Source: Beaufortia kweichowensis
Taxonomy: Eukaryota; Chordata; Actinopteri; Cypriniformes; Gastromyzontidae
DNA: 64,000 nt
Assembly (NCBI GenBank): GCA_019155185.1
Contig: CM032794.1
Span: 5,495,988-5,559,987 of the forward strand
Direction of reading: 5' to 3'
Shown: piece after piece, positions 25,239 through 38,562 of the stretch
Layout: the number at the start of each line of letters is the position of its first letter
How positions within the stretch are numbered: position 1 is the first letter of the stretch
The notes under the pieces: generated by a model
The model's database searches: none
Told to the model about the DNA's origin: nothing
Seen by the model: only the letters and a program-made list of their open reading frames with translations
Made by a program: the position numbers and the translations under genes

Positions 25239-28200
25239 TATTTTCAGTTTAAAAAAAGCAGCATAAGATAAAGTCAGCCATAAGGCGGAGAAAAGGACCC
25301 TTCTCTATTCCCTGTATCTGTTTGTGTGTCAGGCATCGCAGGAATAGACGCTCACGCTTTCTGATGTTGCATGCTTAAAATGCCACCGCTGTCCAGATTC
25401 CCCCGATACACTCATCCTGTCCAGTACAGCCAAACCGCTCAGATCACGGCATAAAAGCACAAACCTAGAAAAAAGATTTTTATATCCTCTCTTGCTGGAT
25501 TTCCACTCATCCTTATCCATCTTCCCACTCGCTCCTCTCTCGCTCTCAATCTTGACTTTATGTTGCCTCTTTTAAGATGGTCACAGCAATTTCAAACCAT
25601 AAAATCCCTATTAAGGCTTCAAAGCTCTGTTCACTCCCCCGTCTTTAATGTGTACATATATGTGTGCATGTATGTGATAGAGAGGATATCTGGAGGGTAT
25701 TCATCCAACTTGCAACTGGTCTTACAAACACACACGCACACACTCGCTGTTGAGAAATAAATGTTGCCCTTAGCAGTCTTGTAATTACTGATTAATGGGT
25801 CAATTTAAGATTTAATTTTAGCTCAAGGCTTTATTTCAATGGCATATTAGGGCTTTCTCAAGGTGGATGTCTCTGGGTGGGTGTGTATTTATCTCTGGTG
25901 TGTCTGTATGTATGTGAGATCTAGGGTGTAAACGTCTGTATCTGGTGCGATTTTTTTAGTTTTTGTTTGAAAACAGCTGTTCTCTGAGCGGAGGGCCATT
26001 ACTCACACAATACTAATATCTACCTAAAATGAATCTCTCTCTCTCTCTCTCTCTCTCTCCCTCCCTCCCTGCCTGTTCCTCCTACTCTCCATCTCTCGAT
26101 TTTCCTCTTCCTCCCACTTTTCTCCATGATCTCTTTTCTCTGAGATTTCTCTTCTGTTGACATAAATAATACATATAAACCTTGACGATCGTTCTGTCTC
26201 ATCTTCGCTCAACTGCAGCACTACTCATTAATGATTAACCTCAAACCTATTTTACACACGGCACACACATACATGTCAGAGGCGGGCAGTTGGGTCATTT
26301 TGTCTACTTGCTCAAATGCTTGACAGATAAATCTATAACGCCGCGCTGTTTTTTAAACATCTTGTGTGGTGAATGTCAGGTTTAAGACATGTGTCAAGGT
26401 TAAAATAGTTATTTTGAAAAATGTCTTACAAAAAAAATCTTAGTAACACTTCAATCTTTTCCATCTAGTTGCGCTCTGTCTAGCGTTTTTTAAAAGCCTT
26501 CACAACAGAGAAGAATGGTTTTGAGTGAACTAATCATAATCCTTAGGATTAGAAGGATCAATCATTCGTGGCTCTTTAAAGACATCAAGTACTGTACTCA
26601 TACCTTATATATGTAGTACCCAAAACACAAGAGCCAGTTAAAAGAATGTATCGCATAGGCCAATTAAATGCATGAAGCACCGTCTGAAGATCAAGTCAAA
26701 TTCAACAAAGACTGATGAAAGTGAAGATAAGATAAGAGGCAGAGACTAACAGCAAGTAATTATTACGTCTATTATGCTTCCATGACAACATGACGTACAT
26801 GTATTTACAGTACCAGTGAATGAATAACAGAATTAATGAATTTGTTTATGAAAAAATGAACATTTGATTATTTGGTTTATTTAATTTAATCAATAGCCAA
26901 GCCTTCTCAAATCATAGCAAATAGTTTTGTTTTCTTTTTGGAGCCCCTGGTCACTAGCTGCTTTCACTATCAATATAAAATACTCACTAAACGCCATTAA
27001 CATTCTTAAAAAATGTAATTTTTAAGTTTCACATAGTAAGTCATATGGAATGACACAAGGGTGAAATTACGCTTTAAGATCCTGTTATCCCGCTTTTTTT
27101 ATACCATGTTATTCTACAGCTCATTTTCTCAGCACAGATAAGCACTTCAAGCTCAGATAAGGCACCCTAACATTCAATGAGACTGAATTATTATTATATG
27201 CTGCAGTTTGATCTTATTGTGACTCTTCCTCATGCAGCAGAGCGAGGAGCCTTTTTTAACAGTCTCCAGATGGCAGCGAACAGGAGATTATGGACAAAAG
27301 AGATGATTAGATGGAAAACAGAAGTAGTGGAAAAAGTGAAGACGGTTTAACGGGCACAGCGAGAAGGTGCAGGACACATCAGAGGATGGCAGGGCTTTGA
27401 TTTGATGGTTTCTGAATGCCCCCTTCTTCAAAGACCCACTTCACCAAATGCTTTTCCTCTCAACCCCTGTTCCTCTTCCTTATCTCTCTATTTCTTCTTT
27501 TCTTTCCTCCACTTCCCTTCTTGCTTTTTATAATCATGTTTCAAGCACAACACCATCTTCTAAAAATGCCTGCAAACAAGTCACATCAAAACCAAGGTAG
27601 AAAGAAATGTCTCAAAGCGAAACAAATCAGAGACAGAAGAACTTTCCGCACAGAAACCCTTTTAAGTATATTAGCTTGCCTTTTAACACGTCTTTCTCCA
27701 CTTTTCTATAGCTCCCTCTCTTTTCTGTTCTTTACATGCTGTCTTCTTTACTTTCCACAAATCTCTTTTCTTTCTTCATGAAGCATTGAGAAGAGACAGA
27801 TATTTTTGCTTCGAATTTTGTGGGATCTAAAGAAGTCTTCAGCAACTTACATTCACACAAAAAACCCTAAAGGCACACCTGCTCAAAAGATCAGATCAGC
27901 TATGGTACTTTGATAAAGTGAATTTCTCCTCATAATAGGATGATTTTGTAATGTAATATTTGCTTCCTTTATGGATGAAGTGTGGATTTTTTACAGTAAA
28001 AAATTGCCATATCACAATTTAATGTGACATAATTATATGGTAAATCTTTGTAGGTTAACTTAATTAATAAAGTAGGTCTATGGTGCTTTAACATTGCATG
28101 GTTTATTGGACTGGCACAAGTTGTCAATCAGTTACGTTTTGGGTGGGACTACTTTGTCAACACAATGCAAAACAACAATAATTAGTAAAAATAATTGTAC

Positions 28201-29660
28201 ACTTCTCTACCTACACACTAGCAAGATACACACTAGCATTCAGACAACAAGATTTGCAAAAGGTAAAAATCTAGTTTGTGGTTTGCTGCCACTGCTAGTT
28301 GCAAAAAGAAATCACGCACCCAAATGCAAAAACACTGTAACCCGTGCATCTTCTCAGCGTAACATGCTTGTTGGTGACAGTTGCTATGGGCACAACCAAC
28401 TGACACGTCATTTACTGTTACAATCTCCCATTGAGTCGTTCTTTTGTCTGTTCTGCAACATTGTGCTCGACCCCCTAAGCCTTACACACATGTTGGGTTT
28501 CATTGTTTTATGGGGACATTACAGGGACTTTTATACTGTTCTTTCCCCTCAACTCACTCTTCTAACAAACCTAACTCTCACACAAACCTTTCTTTAAACC
28601 TTTACTGGTATTACTATCTTTACCATCACGCGCACACTCACAGACACACACAAGTGCGCACACATGTACATCTGTTCCAACATTTTTTAGGTCAGTACAG
28701 TCTGTTGCTGCGACATCTCGTTTGGAAAGCTAACTAGTGTTCGGAGAGATTTCACTGGTAAAATACTGCGGGCAGAAGAATCCATTCTGGCTAATTGGAT
28801 GCTGTCTGATTTGCTGATGAAAGAGGCTCTGTTCTGCTAGTGCGATATGAATGATGTAAAAATTTTATGATGACAAAAGAGACTTGTGGAGACCTGAAAT
28901 ATGGCCATCTTGGAACCACAAGACCAGAGTCGGCCACATTAAATGAAATAATTTCTCAGTATTGCATGTTGCCAGAAGGCAAAAAAATGAATACTACTGT
29001 AAAACTCCTGCTCTGACTGATAGGATGATGAACCCTTAATAGTGGGCTAATTTTAAAATCATTACTAAACATTCCTGACGCAGACAGCCCACTGAAACAT
29101 GACGATTCTGCCTTTTCCCCAAAATGTGAAAATCAGGCATGACTGCAAACACACAACAACAGTGACTAATAAAATATCAAAAAGTCAAAAAGCCTTTGAT
29201 CTAAATAACAACATCCTGACATCAACTTATGGGATTTCTCTGCTCCAGGACAGATTATTAGTCAACAGTCTTTAAACTGTCTTATGTACCTTTCACCTAT
29301 AATGTGTGTATGTGGCTTGACTGTTGCTGCTTAAGGCATTGCCATATCTAAAAAAAAAAAAGACACCTTTATATCTTTTGAACTTCCTTAAGATCTCCTG
29401 AGATTCAGTGGGTTTTTGAAACAGCTACACAATCAAAGACCTTGTCTGATACAAAGCAACTAAAAGTTTTTAGATGTCACTGAGCCTCTCAAGTACTGCG
29501 GTTCTCGGTTGACACAGGTACACATAAATCTGTAAAGTCGACGCAAAAATACACAAGATAAAACTAAGTCTGTCAAAATGTTCATGTTTGCGAATCTGTA
29601 CCGCATTATTTTTTAACACTATAACTGCCACTCATTCATTCATGCACATTTTAACTTTCA
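25239..29660. other. Non-coding stretch
   Basis: AT-rich intron with a CT/CCTC patch at 26035-26070. At about 28488-28640 (TGTTGGGTTTCATTGTTTTATGGGGACA...) the sequence resembles a widespread teleost dispersed repeat, from memory. No coding exon is supported. Confidence 0.45.
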
Positions 29661-29664
29661 CCCA

Positions 29665-29855
29665 CATTTACGGGTAGTTAACAAATAAATATGTATTTGT
29701 CCTACAGTATGGTGTGACAGAAAAAAAATGTATACAAATAACATGAGAGATTTATCTTCATTGCTGGAGTTACAAATAGGATGATAAAGATTTATCTTAA
29801 TTGTTGTTCTACATTTTTGTATGTCACACCATAGACATTTGTCAACTACCCATAT
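29665..29855. mobile_element. Small inverted-repeat element just downstream of pc exon
   Basis: GGGTAGTTAACAAAT...TATGGTGTGACA on the left is the inverse of TGTCACACCATAGACATTTG...CAACTACCC on the right, about 190 bp end to end with an AT-rich interior. It has the structure of a MITE; the family is not identified. Confidence 0.65.
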
Positions 29856-30155
29856 TCGCCTATGCGTAACAGCCACATAAATGACCAAACCCTAATTGAC
29901 CAAAATTAAACTTTGTTCTTTGCTTTAACAAGTACTAATTATGATTACTTACAAATAAATATTGTAGCTTGTATTTTATATGACACATGCATGTGACTAA
30001 AATAGGGGTAATAATGGCCCATTTGGGATTACTGCAAATTCTGGAGAACAGCAGCCCTGTGAAACTGAAGATGAATAGCCCCACACTTGACCACTTGATC
30101 ACTAGAAACCTGAAAAAAAATCATTTTCACACAATGCAAGTGAGGCAGCACCTAC

Positions 30156-30338
30156 CTTAACACCCCGCACTCTGAACTCTGAAAGAGCACGGTGCATTTT
30201 GGTCGCGGCGGTGGGATGATCTTTGCCACTGGCGATGACTTTGACCAGGAGTGAGTCATAGTGAGGGGAAATGACGGCACCTTGAAAGGCAGACGCACTG
30301 TCCAGACGTATGCCCATACCCTCTCCACTGCGAAACAC
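30156..30338 (-). CDS. pc: Pyruvate carboxylase exon, end of biotin carboxylase domain
   Basis: This - strand exon of 183 nt (61 codons) runs from acceptor ATCCACCAG|GTG to donor TTAAG|GTAGGT, phase 0 at both ends. It encodes VFRSGEGMGIRL, FQGAVISPHYDSLLVKVI, GKDHPTAATKM and FRVRGVK, nearly identical to about residues 396-456 of human PC. It continues exactly from the exon at 52884-53045 (RIE joined to VFRSG). ISPHYDSLLVKVI is the conserved C-terminal core of biotin carboxylases. The exon after it (expected to begin TNIAFLQ-like) was not found between 1 and 30155, so that intron exceeds 30 kb and contains lrfn4. Confidence 0.97.
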
Positions 30339-32040
30339 CTGGTGGATGAGAAGACAGTTCATTTTAATGAGAACTGCATTTACATTGCCAGCTACAGGAA
30401 ACCTACTATTAGCTTACAATAAATGCTAAGATTAGGAATGTTTGTTGACTTGTGCTTAGATGATTTAATATTTTCATGTTTACTTTAATGGGTATATTCT
30501 TATCCGTCGTTTACTGTACTGGTACAACATTGTGAGTCTCGGCATGCCTGCATTATTTATGCAGTAATCAGCCTGCTCTGCCTCATATTTGCGTAAAATA
30601 ATCTGATTACATAACCATCTATGCCAGGTCTTAGTGAGGTCATTTCTCCACTCGTGAAGTGCTCTTATCATACAAACATTTTGAGAATCCAAACTGAAAA
30701 AATAAATTAATGTCACAGATTGTAGGATTGGATAATGAAACACTGCTTTTACTTTTACATAAATACCACAGGTGTTTACCTGCTCTATAAATTGTATTAC
30801 TTTGTTGTATTGTTTCGTTTTTTCAGGACATTAAAACTGTCCGCTAGCTAAGAAATAGAATAAACAAATTGTAGTTAACCTGTTAACTGTCACCATTCCT
30901 CAGGAGAAACACCTGTTATCTCCTTATTCGCTTTAATATTTTATAGTTGAACTCTATTCTAATCATGACAAAATGTATATTGATTGTTGTATATTGACAA
31001 ATTGCAGACACTAAAACACAGGACTGAATATGTTAGCACTTAATTATAAAATGAATAATTATTGTAGTAATTGCAGACAGCTCAAGTCTGTTCTAAACTT
31101 AAACACTCGCACCCCTATGTTATGCTAACTTTTTTTTTAACAATCAGAATCAGCAGAGGGTTTACTGTATTTCCAATCATCCATGAATCAGAACAATCAA
31201 AGCCCAATGATCTGACTTTATTGATCTCCTCAGATCCAGATATCTACAGTAGACCACCTTTGAGCCAATTAGTGCTGTCTGAAATCCACATGAGATTGCC
31301 TTTCAGGCTCTGTTACTTCATAATCAAAAGAAACTCTGCAGGAGATGGACACTGACCATTATACAGAAACGTATCTTTCATACCACTAGCATGGAGCCGG
31401 TTACCTTCATTATTACATTACTGCGACCCAGCAGGTTTCACCTCTTTTTCTTTCTCATTGCTGTCCCTCTGCCCTTCCTTCCTTCACAATCCTCCACATC
31501 ATTAAAATTCTCTGTCATCTATCCTCTGTTGAAACGTTTTCCTCTCGTCTCCTCAGAGGATGCCAAATCTACTTCAGTGCTGTCTTTTACCGATTTAATG
31601 CCAATTACATCCTCACAAAGGACCCACGAGCGCAGACAAACACACACTTCTAATAAAAGCACATTGCTGTAACCTTTTGCCATGTGATCCTTTTGAAAGT
31701 TTTTCTGGTTCTTGAAGGTTGTCAGAATGGACTAAACAGACAGCATTAAATCGGACAGACAGACCAAAACTAACTCACCAGAGGCTATTCAGCAGCTAGA
31801 ATACCAAAAAGGTTTGGGTATAAAATGCTGTTAGGAGTACATCACTACTAAGTATCATTGCTCATATTCACAGTTATGGTTTCCAAAACATAGTATTAAA
31901 CCTTACCCACATTATTTGTGATACAGACATAAATGATCATACATAATAAATCATACGGCTTCATGGGTAGAGATCTGTTGTTCCTTTTGTAAGCAATCTG
32001 ACAATTTTCACCTGAAGGGTTGACTCTTAACTTGAGCCTT

Positions 32041-32166
32041 TAAGTCACCACTTACTCCATCCAAAACATTCCAGCAACCACCTTACAGCACGCAGCAACA
32101 CTCCAGGACACCCCCAGTAACCACATAGCAACACACTTAACTCCCTAGCAACCACCCTTACATTGT
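32041..32166. repeat. Degenerate AGCAACCAC-type minisatellite
   Basis: Imperfect units such as CCAGCAACCACC, CACGCAGCAACACTCC, CACATAGCAACACAC and CCTAGCAACCACCC. A short tandem motif of this type is scattered through many fish genomes (recollection). Confidence 0.6.
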
Positions 32167-32169
32167 GTT

Positions 32170-34280
32170 TGAGATCATTGGGAGGGCAAACACTCACATT
32201 TTATTTAGACAGTATATATATGTGACATAAAAATCCTGTTTCTTATTATCCTACTATGCTAATTTATAATTCCAGCACATAAGTGTTTAGAGTAAGAAAT
32301 CATTGTTTGAGATGATGGTGCGACTGAGTTTTATTAGAAGTGATTGTCTTTCCAAACAAGTTCAGAAAAAAGAGAGCTATCTGCATATTAACCTGAGCAT
32401 GACATCGAACACAATTGAATCCACACACGTATATACTAATTGAAAATCTTATTCAAGCAATTCCAATTACAAAATATAGCCGCAAGTGGAAATGAACGAG
32501 GTCCAAGTAGATTGGAATATGAATAGAATTATCAATTTTAATCGATGGATGTAGTATTTGAGCATGCCACATCTGGGTATTCAGGAAGAAAAATATTTTT
32601 TATTAGCAAGTAGCAATGATTTTCCTAATATAATGCAACCTAGTGTCTGAAAGATGTGTGTGGGATATAGGACCATCCCACCACATTTGTTTGTGGTCTC
32701 TGTGATTTATGTTTTCTGAAATCCAAACTGTTTAAAGGCAGAAGCATAATGAAGAAGAAAAAGAGAATCTGAAATGACGCAACAGGGTTTCTGCAGCTTC
32801 ACCACATGAACCCCTAAAAAGCCTCTTTAAACTCTGTAGGAGTTTTCAGAAGATCAAAACTCATTAAAACCAGCAAATATATCACAATTATATTTGGCAT
32901 TTAACTTAAACCGTGTAAGGTGTGTGTGTCAGTGCGTCATGACTAACTAATATGTGGAAATGTTACTAATGGAGAGAGGTTGTCTGTGAAAACATATTCC
33001 ATATACTCTATTCTGCTCCTTCAATTAGGGTCACATGCATAAAAAAGTCTCTCAGTGCACTTTAATGGTACTAGCTAATGATTCACTTAAGCTCTCTGAA
33101 CGCTCTCTCTTTCCTTCACAATATACTGTATTCGTGCACCACAGGGGACTGTGAAAGACTGCCATCATGGATTATTCCAATATAACAATACGAAACAAAA
33201 AGAAAGAAAGATAAGGAAAGCGAGCATGAATGAGGACAATTAGAGAGACATTACCGTTCTATTTGTAGTATAGATGGGTTCAAATAGCATGTAATGCATG
33301 CTGCGTTTGGCAAAATTGCAATTTCCAAGTGATTCTTGAACAGAGAGGAAAATTGCCTTGATCTTAAACCGTATCATCACTATAACAATCTCAAAGGTTT
33401 GTTGCTGGCCTTCAATTACATTCTGCTTAGAAATAACGTACAGTTAAATAGATGAATTTACATCAGTCATGAATCACAGGTGAACGGTGATTGTGCATAT
33501 GTGTTTGTTTGTGTGTATGGTAAGGGCTTATGCATAAGGTTGATGGAGATTTGATGTTGATTCAAACCTGTCTACCACGCAGACACACACACTCCGGAAG
33601 CAAATAGAAATCATGCGGTGTAATTTACACAGCCATGCAGACGGGCACCTCAGGGGTCTAATCATGCATGTCTGAAAGTCCTCAGACTGCAGAATTTAAT
33701 TCTGACTTCATATGTGAGATCTGCAAGTATAAGCACAAGCCTGTGTGTGTTTGTGTGCAAGTTAGAAGTAGGAGACAGAGAGAAAGTCTCTTAATTATTA
33801 ATATACCAAAAAAACTATTACTGTATATTAGTTTATTGCTTTAATTTTGACACCAGTAAAGATTGCTTTGGTTAACTGTAAAGTTCAGCAAAATAATTAT
33901 TGGAGCATCTTCCAGTTACTACACAACAGAACAATTCAATAAAAAAAAACAGGCCAGCATGTATTAAAATGTAATCTGTTATCAATCAAACAGCAGTACA
34001 ATTACAATCCACAACTGCTTTTTTAAAAATCTAATTCTTCTAAATCTTCTAATTATCACCCAATATGCAAAGAGTCACTACCCAGAATCCACAATTTTTC
34101 ATATCATAACATTACGTTTCATTAACGGGCATTATTTGTCATGTGGAATAATTTTGTGGAATTATTATGAGGACATTATTTATGCACATTTGCCATATGC
34201 TTTAATTAAATGAATTAGTTAAAAATGAGTTATCAGTGAGAACTAAATACAAATGTGCTGCAAATGTTCAAAATATCATA
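32170..34280. other. Non-coding stretch
   Basis: AT-rich pc intron. Nothing recognisable. Confidence 0.5.
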
Positions 34281-34282
34281 GC

Positions 34283-34299
34283 AATATTATATATGTATA

Positions 34300-34342
<43 letters not shown>

Positions 34343-34372
34343 GTATATATATGTATATGTATATGTATATAT
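34283..34372. repeat. (GTATGT)n microsatellite
   Basis: Hexanucleotide GTATGT units run on into TATATG-type repeats. Confidence 0.9.
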
Positions 34373-34571
34373 AAATAAATAAAATATACTGAATATACTA
34401 AATAAATAAATATACTGCTAGACTACATAAATGCTATATTACATTTTATGAGAGCATTCTTTGCCTTAATATTTTAAATGTCTAGGGCATTTTGTCTATC
34501 CCTGGTTCATTTCTCAAAAAGGAACTGTAAAGTCCAGACACTTTCAGTGTTGTTAAGCTGTTGATGTCGAG

Positions 34572-34572
<1 letters not shown>

Positions 34573-34618
<46 letters not shown>
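34573..34618. repeat. (CT)n microsatellite
   Basis: About 23 CT repeats. Similar shorter CT runs occur at 44313-44358 and 46738-46766. Confidence 0.95.
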
Positions 34619-34619
<1 letters not shown>

Positions 34620-37257
34620 CTCTCGACTTGTACTGTATGGGTGGGAGCAACTACAGCAGTACAGATAGATCGGTGTCAACATTTTGTTCCTCCCAAATAG
34701 CTGAGCTGTTCACAAAATGGCATTAAGCACCAAGAAGAGAAGCTACAACTGAACACACCGCAGTGTACTGTATGTGGCCTGTGTGAAATGTGTTACAGCA
34801 TGTGAGTCAACACAATTTTCTAGTTTAAAAAAATCCAAAAGTTCATCCAAAAACTTAGAATTAACAAACTGATTTTCAAACTGCAGCAGCACTGAAATGA
34901 AGCCCTGCACATGGGGTTATTTTAAACATGCAGAGAACCGCTTGGAGAAAAGAAAGCTTGCTCTGTCTGTAGCTACACATACTATTAAATACTGCTGTCT
35001 AAGACAATATATCATATCAGATTTACCTTAATAAAACCACATGACAAACTGAAGACTTAAAATCAGAACTTTTGCTTCCCTTAAATAAATTTGCAGTAAT
35101 ATTAATATACTGCAGCTTTCTGTAAACATTACCAAAATGTCAACAAAAGCGCTACAATTTTGTTCCAATTGCTTTAATTTTTTTTATAGAAAATTGTTGT
35201 TTGTCTCTATTATTTTACTCCTACTAATACTATTATTATCCTTATTATATAAATAAATAAGAGCCAAAGTCTATTTTATTTCCCTAAATGTGACTCTTTG
35301 TAAGAAGATCAAAAACATTAATGAAGTGTTTGAACTAACGTTATTTTAAGGTTCAAACTAATTAAGCATTCTTGAATTAATTGGATTGAGAGCGAGAAAG
35401 AGAATTTGAGTCGAGGTGCGAGTGGAAGTATGCATTCGTACGAGTGTGCTCTTCTCATCCAGTCTCCACGGAAACCAGACAATCCAACATGGCTGCTTGC
35501 CAAATCAGCCCTCCCCGTGTCTCTCGTCTTTCTCCCATTAAACACACCATCCCTCTGTTTCTAAACTAGGTCACTATACCTCCTCTGCTCTCTCTATTCC
35601 TTCCCAATCTTCCTTTATCTCTCAGCCCATGCTAGCATCTCCCTTACCATAACCTCCTCTTCTCTTTTTTCCATCTTTTTATTTATCTTCTGTCTTCTCC
35701 ATCCCATGCAGTCAAAGTTTAAGTACTTCACTAGCTCGACAAGTTGAACCACTGCTACACATGCCCCCAAGCAGTTAAAAATACATGAGAGAGCAAAAAG
35801 GAAGAGAGAGATGAAGTCGAGGTTTTAGCTATTCGCTTTAGACATTCATTACATCTCTTCTGTACTGTTAGCTCTCGCTCGCCCTCCTGTTCCATTTTCA
35901 ACTTTCAACCTTCCCTCCCCGGCTTCCTCAGGTACATTTTTATCCTCCTAAATCCGTCATATCATCCTTTGCACATCATCTTTGCCATCCTTTTCCTCTC
36001 TGATATCTTTCCTCCTACTTTATCCGCAGACTCTAATAAAAACCTGGAGAATTCTGGGGAGATTTGCTTTTTTTGTATGTGTTGGTGTATTTCTCATTGA
36101 AACCGGAGGTTTGGATGGAATATATCAAAGGGCTTGCTCCATCTTTTGTACAATAGCCAATAAAATAAAGTCACTTACAACAATTTTCTACTTGAAAGAA
36201 TATCGGGGATGGACTTTCTTGTTCTACAGAGTATCTGATTGGACAAAAAATCTGTGTAATGCAAGATGAGTCATCAATCATGGGTTAAAACAACCCAGCA
36301 ATTTAGATTAAAACAACATTTTGGGTTCATTTATAACCCAACCGTGTATTCTGTCCATATTTTACCTAGCCATGGGTTGAAAGGTTTATGAAATAACTAT
36401 TTCATAAAACCAATAAGCCCAGTGGATTACAGTAAATCTGCTCCGTGACGTGCCTAACAACACCCCTGTTTTAAATTCTCTGTAAACCACAGCTTCACAG
36501 GGCTTATTGCTTTATCTGCCCACATGCAGAGATATAATAAAAAAGCTATGTAGCAAACTGTGCCATAAATTGCCATTCTAAGTTAGTTTTATTTATGTAT
36601 TGATAATCTTTTATCTTGTTTTATTCGTGATATGATTTATTATGCACTGATGCAATTTATAAACAAACACTTTCCCCTCCATAATTTCCCTGCAGCAAGA
36701 AAACTAGTTTTATGTCAAATTAAACTGCAATGTTATTTTAACTAATAACACATTTAATCTGTGACCAGAATTTTAAAAGCTAACCAAAAACATGCCTGCA
36801 GTGAGCAATCAACAATACAACCAGCCTTTGACCTCCAGCGATAAAAAGACTTTCATGTCTTCCTCTCTCTGTCGTCCTCCCATATCCCCTACATTTCCCA
36901 AGCCACCGAACACAGTTAATCACCCCACGTCAAGAAGATTAAGCTGTAGCTCACACGTGGCCCTTTGGCCTATAACTGTGCTTAAGTACTCTACTGTGTA
37001 CAGTTCGTTTACAGGACTATTTAATTGCAAGAGCTGCAAAGTTTGTTGTTTATCTAATGTGTGTGCTGTCATGACTATAATAAATTGGGCTCTAGGTTTA
37101 AATGCAGCAAGCAAATCAGTGACATTCATGGCCGCGCTTTTGATTCCAATGAATAATTAATATGCCTTCGTCAGCCGGGATTTTTTAACAAGGAGAGGAA
37201 CCTTTGATCTAACCTCATGCACTGATCAGACTTTCATAGCCTCTGTAACCCCATCAC
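34619..37257. other. Non-coding stretch
   Basis: Intronic. It includes the palindromic GGGTT/AACCC element near 36275-36390. 36790-37165 is less AT-rich and carries an open frame of 122 codons without recognisable protein content; it could be a conserved non-coding element, but nothing proves it. Confidence 0.45.
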
Positions 37258-37835
37258 TGCATCTTTCTTTTCTGTCTCATTTCCTTATTCACTCATTTCA
37301 TCATTCATTCTTGTCCTGCTTATTCTCCTCCTATTAGAAGTTTAACAGGCGACTCAGCAAATCCTTCCCTATTATTATCTCTTTCTTTCTATTACGTATT
37401 CTTTCCTTCCATTTTTTATTTTTTCCTTCCTTTTTTCTTCTTTCTCTCTTAAATTGTTACATTTTTTCTTTTTTCCCACTTCTGTATTTTATATCTTAAG
37501 TTCATTCTTATGTTCTTTCTTATTTCATTCATTTTATAGTCTTTGTTACTTCTTTAAGTCCTTCCTTTTTCTTTACATTTTTCATTTTCTCTTTCCCTTT
37601 CCATTCTTTCTTTGCTTGCTTCTTGTATTGTTTTATTCTTTAATTGTTTTCCTTCTTTCTTTTTTAAATCTTTCCTTCCTTGTTTCTTTTCTTCCTTGCT
37701 GGCTCCTTTCCTTTCCTTTTGTTTTTTCTTTCCTTGCTTTCACCATCCTTCCTTCTTCCTGTCTGTCCATCTTTCTCTCAGTCTTTCTTTCTTTCCCTCA
37801 TGCCTTCTTTCCTTCCCTACCCAGTTGTGTACCTC
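37258..37835. repeat. Long degenerate polypyrimidine tract (TTCC/TTTC-rich)
   Basis: Nearly 580 bp that is overwhelmingly C/T on the + strand, built of TTCC, TTTC and CTTT words with scattered A and G. On the pc sense strand it is a polypurine tract. The Phe/Leu/Ser-rich frame across it is an artefact of composition. Confidence 0.9.
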
Positions 37836-38511
37836 AAGGTTTGTTGGTCATCCATCTGAAGCACCTTATATTTTATTTATTCAAGATTTATTTTCGTTTT
37901 TATAATCGTTTTTAAGATTTGCACAGACATCTGTACATTTCTGCAGAAACGTCCCTCTCTCTCCTTCTCTGTCAATTACCTCGCTTCCCTCAGAGCATGA
38001 CGAAACTTTAGCGCTGACTGAACGAGTTGCACCAAACTTTCTCTGTTTAATTTCAGAAGGTTTCACTCAGGGCATTTGAATCGTCTCTGATGCCCTCACC
38101 TGCTGTCTGTACCTGTTATTGTCTTCGCAACTGCTTTTATAATGTCTGACAATTCTTTCGCTGAGGTTTAAAATTCTTTCTTTTTTATACCACACACTCT
38201 CATTGTTCATTTCTTATCTTCTCTTATCGTTCTCCCTGTGCTCATTTTCAACCTGTTTTTCCACCAACAAGTTTTTAATCTTCTTTCTTATGAAACTTAG
38301 CAACAAAAATTAGACCAGAGACCAAACTCACGACCTCTTCTGTATCTGTTCTTCTCTCTCAGTACCTTGTTTTGTTTACTTATAAAAATGTAAAAAAAAA
38401 AATGAAGAAATGGCCTGATGCCATAAAACATTCTCATTCATATTCAGATTCTAGTTCAGATGCACTCACATACTGGTGTTTTTAACAGCTTTCCATAAGT
38501 TTTAACCTAAC

Positions 38512-38562
38512 ATTTACATTTATTTATTTAGCAGAAGCTTTTATCCAAAGCTATTTGCAAGC
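38512..38562 (-). mobile_element. L2-like LINE/SINE tail fragment
   Basis: The reverse complement contains GCTTTGGATAAAAGCTTCTG and CTAAATAAATAAATGTAAAT, the same tail that ends the element at 59820-60275. Only the tail is present. Confidence 0.6.

Noticed and set aside
37454..37915. Phe/Leu-rich frames suggesting a membrane protein
   Set aside because: Produced by the polypyrimidine tract; no start context or homology.
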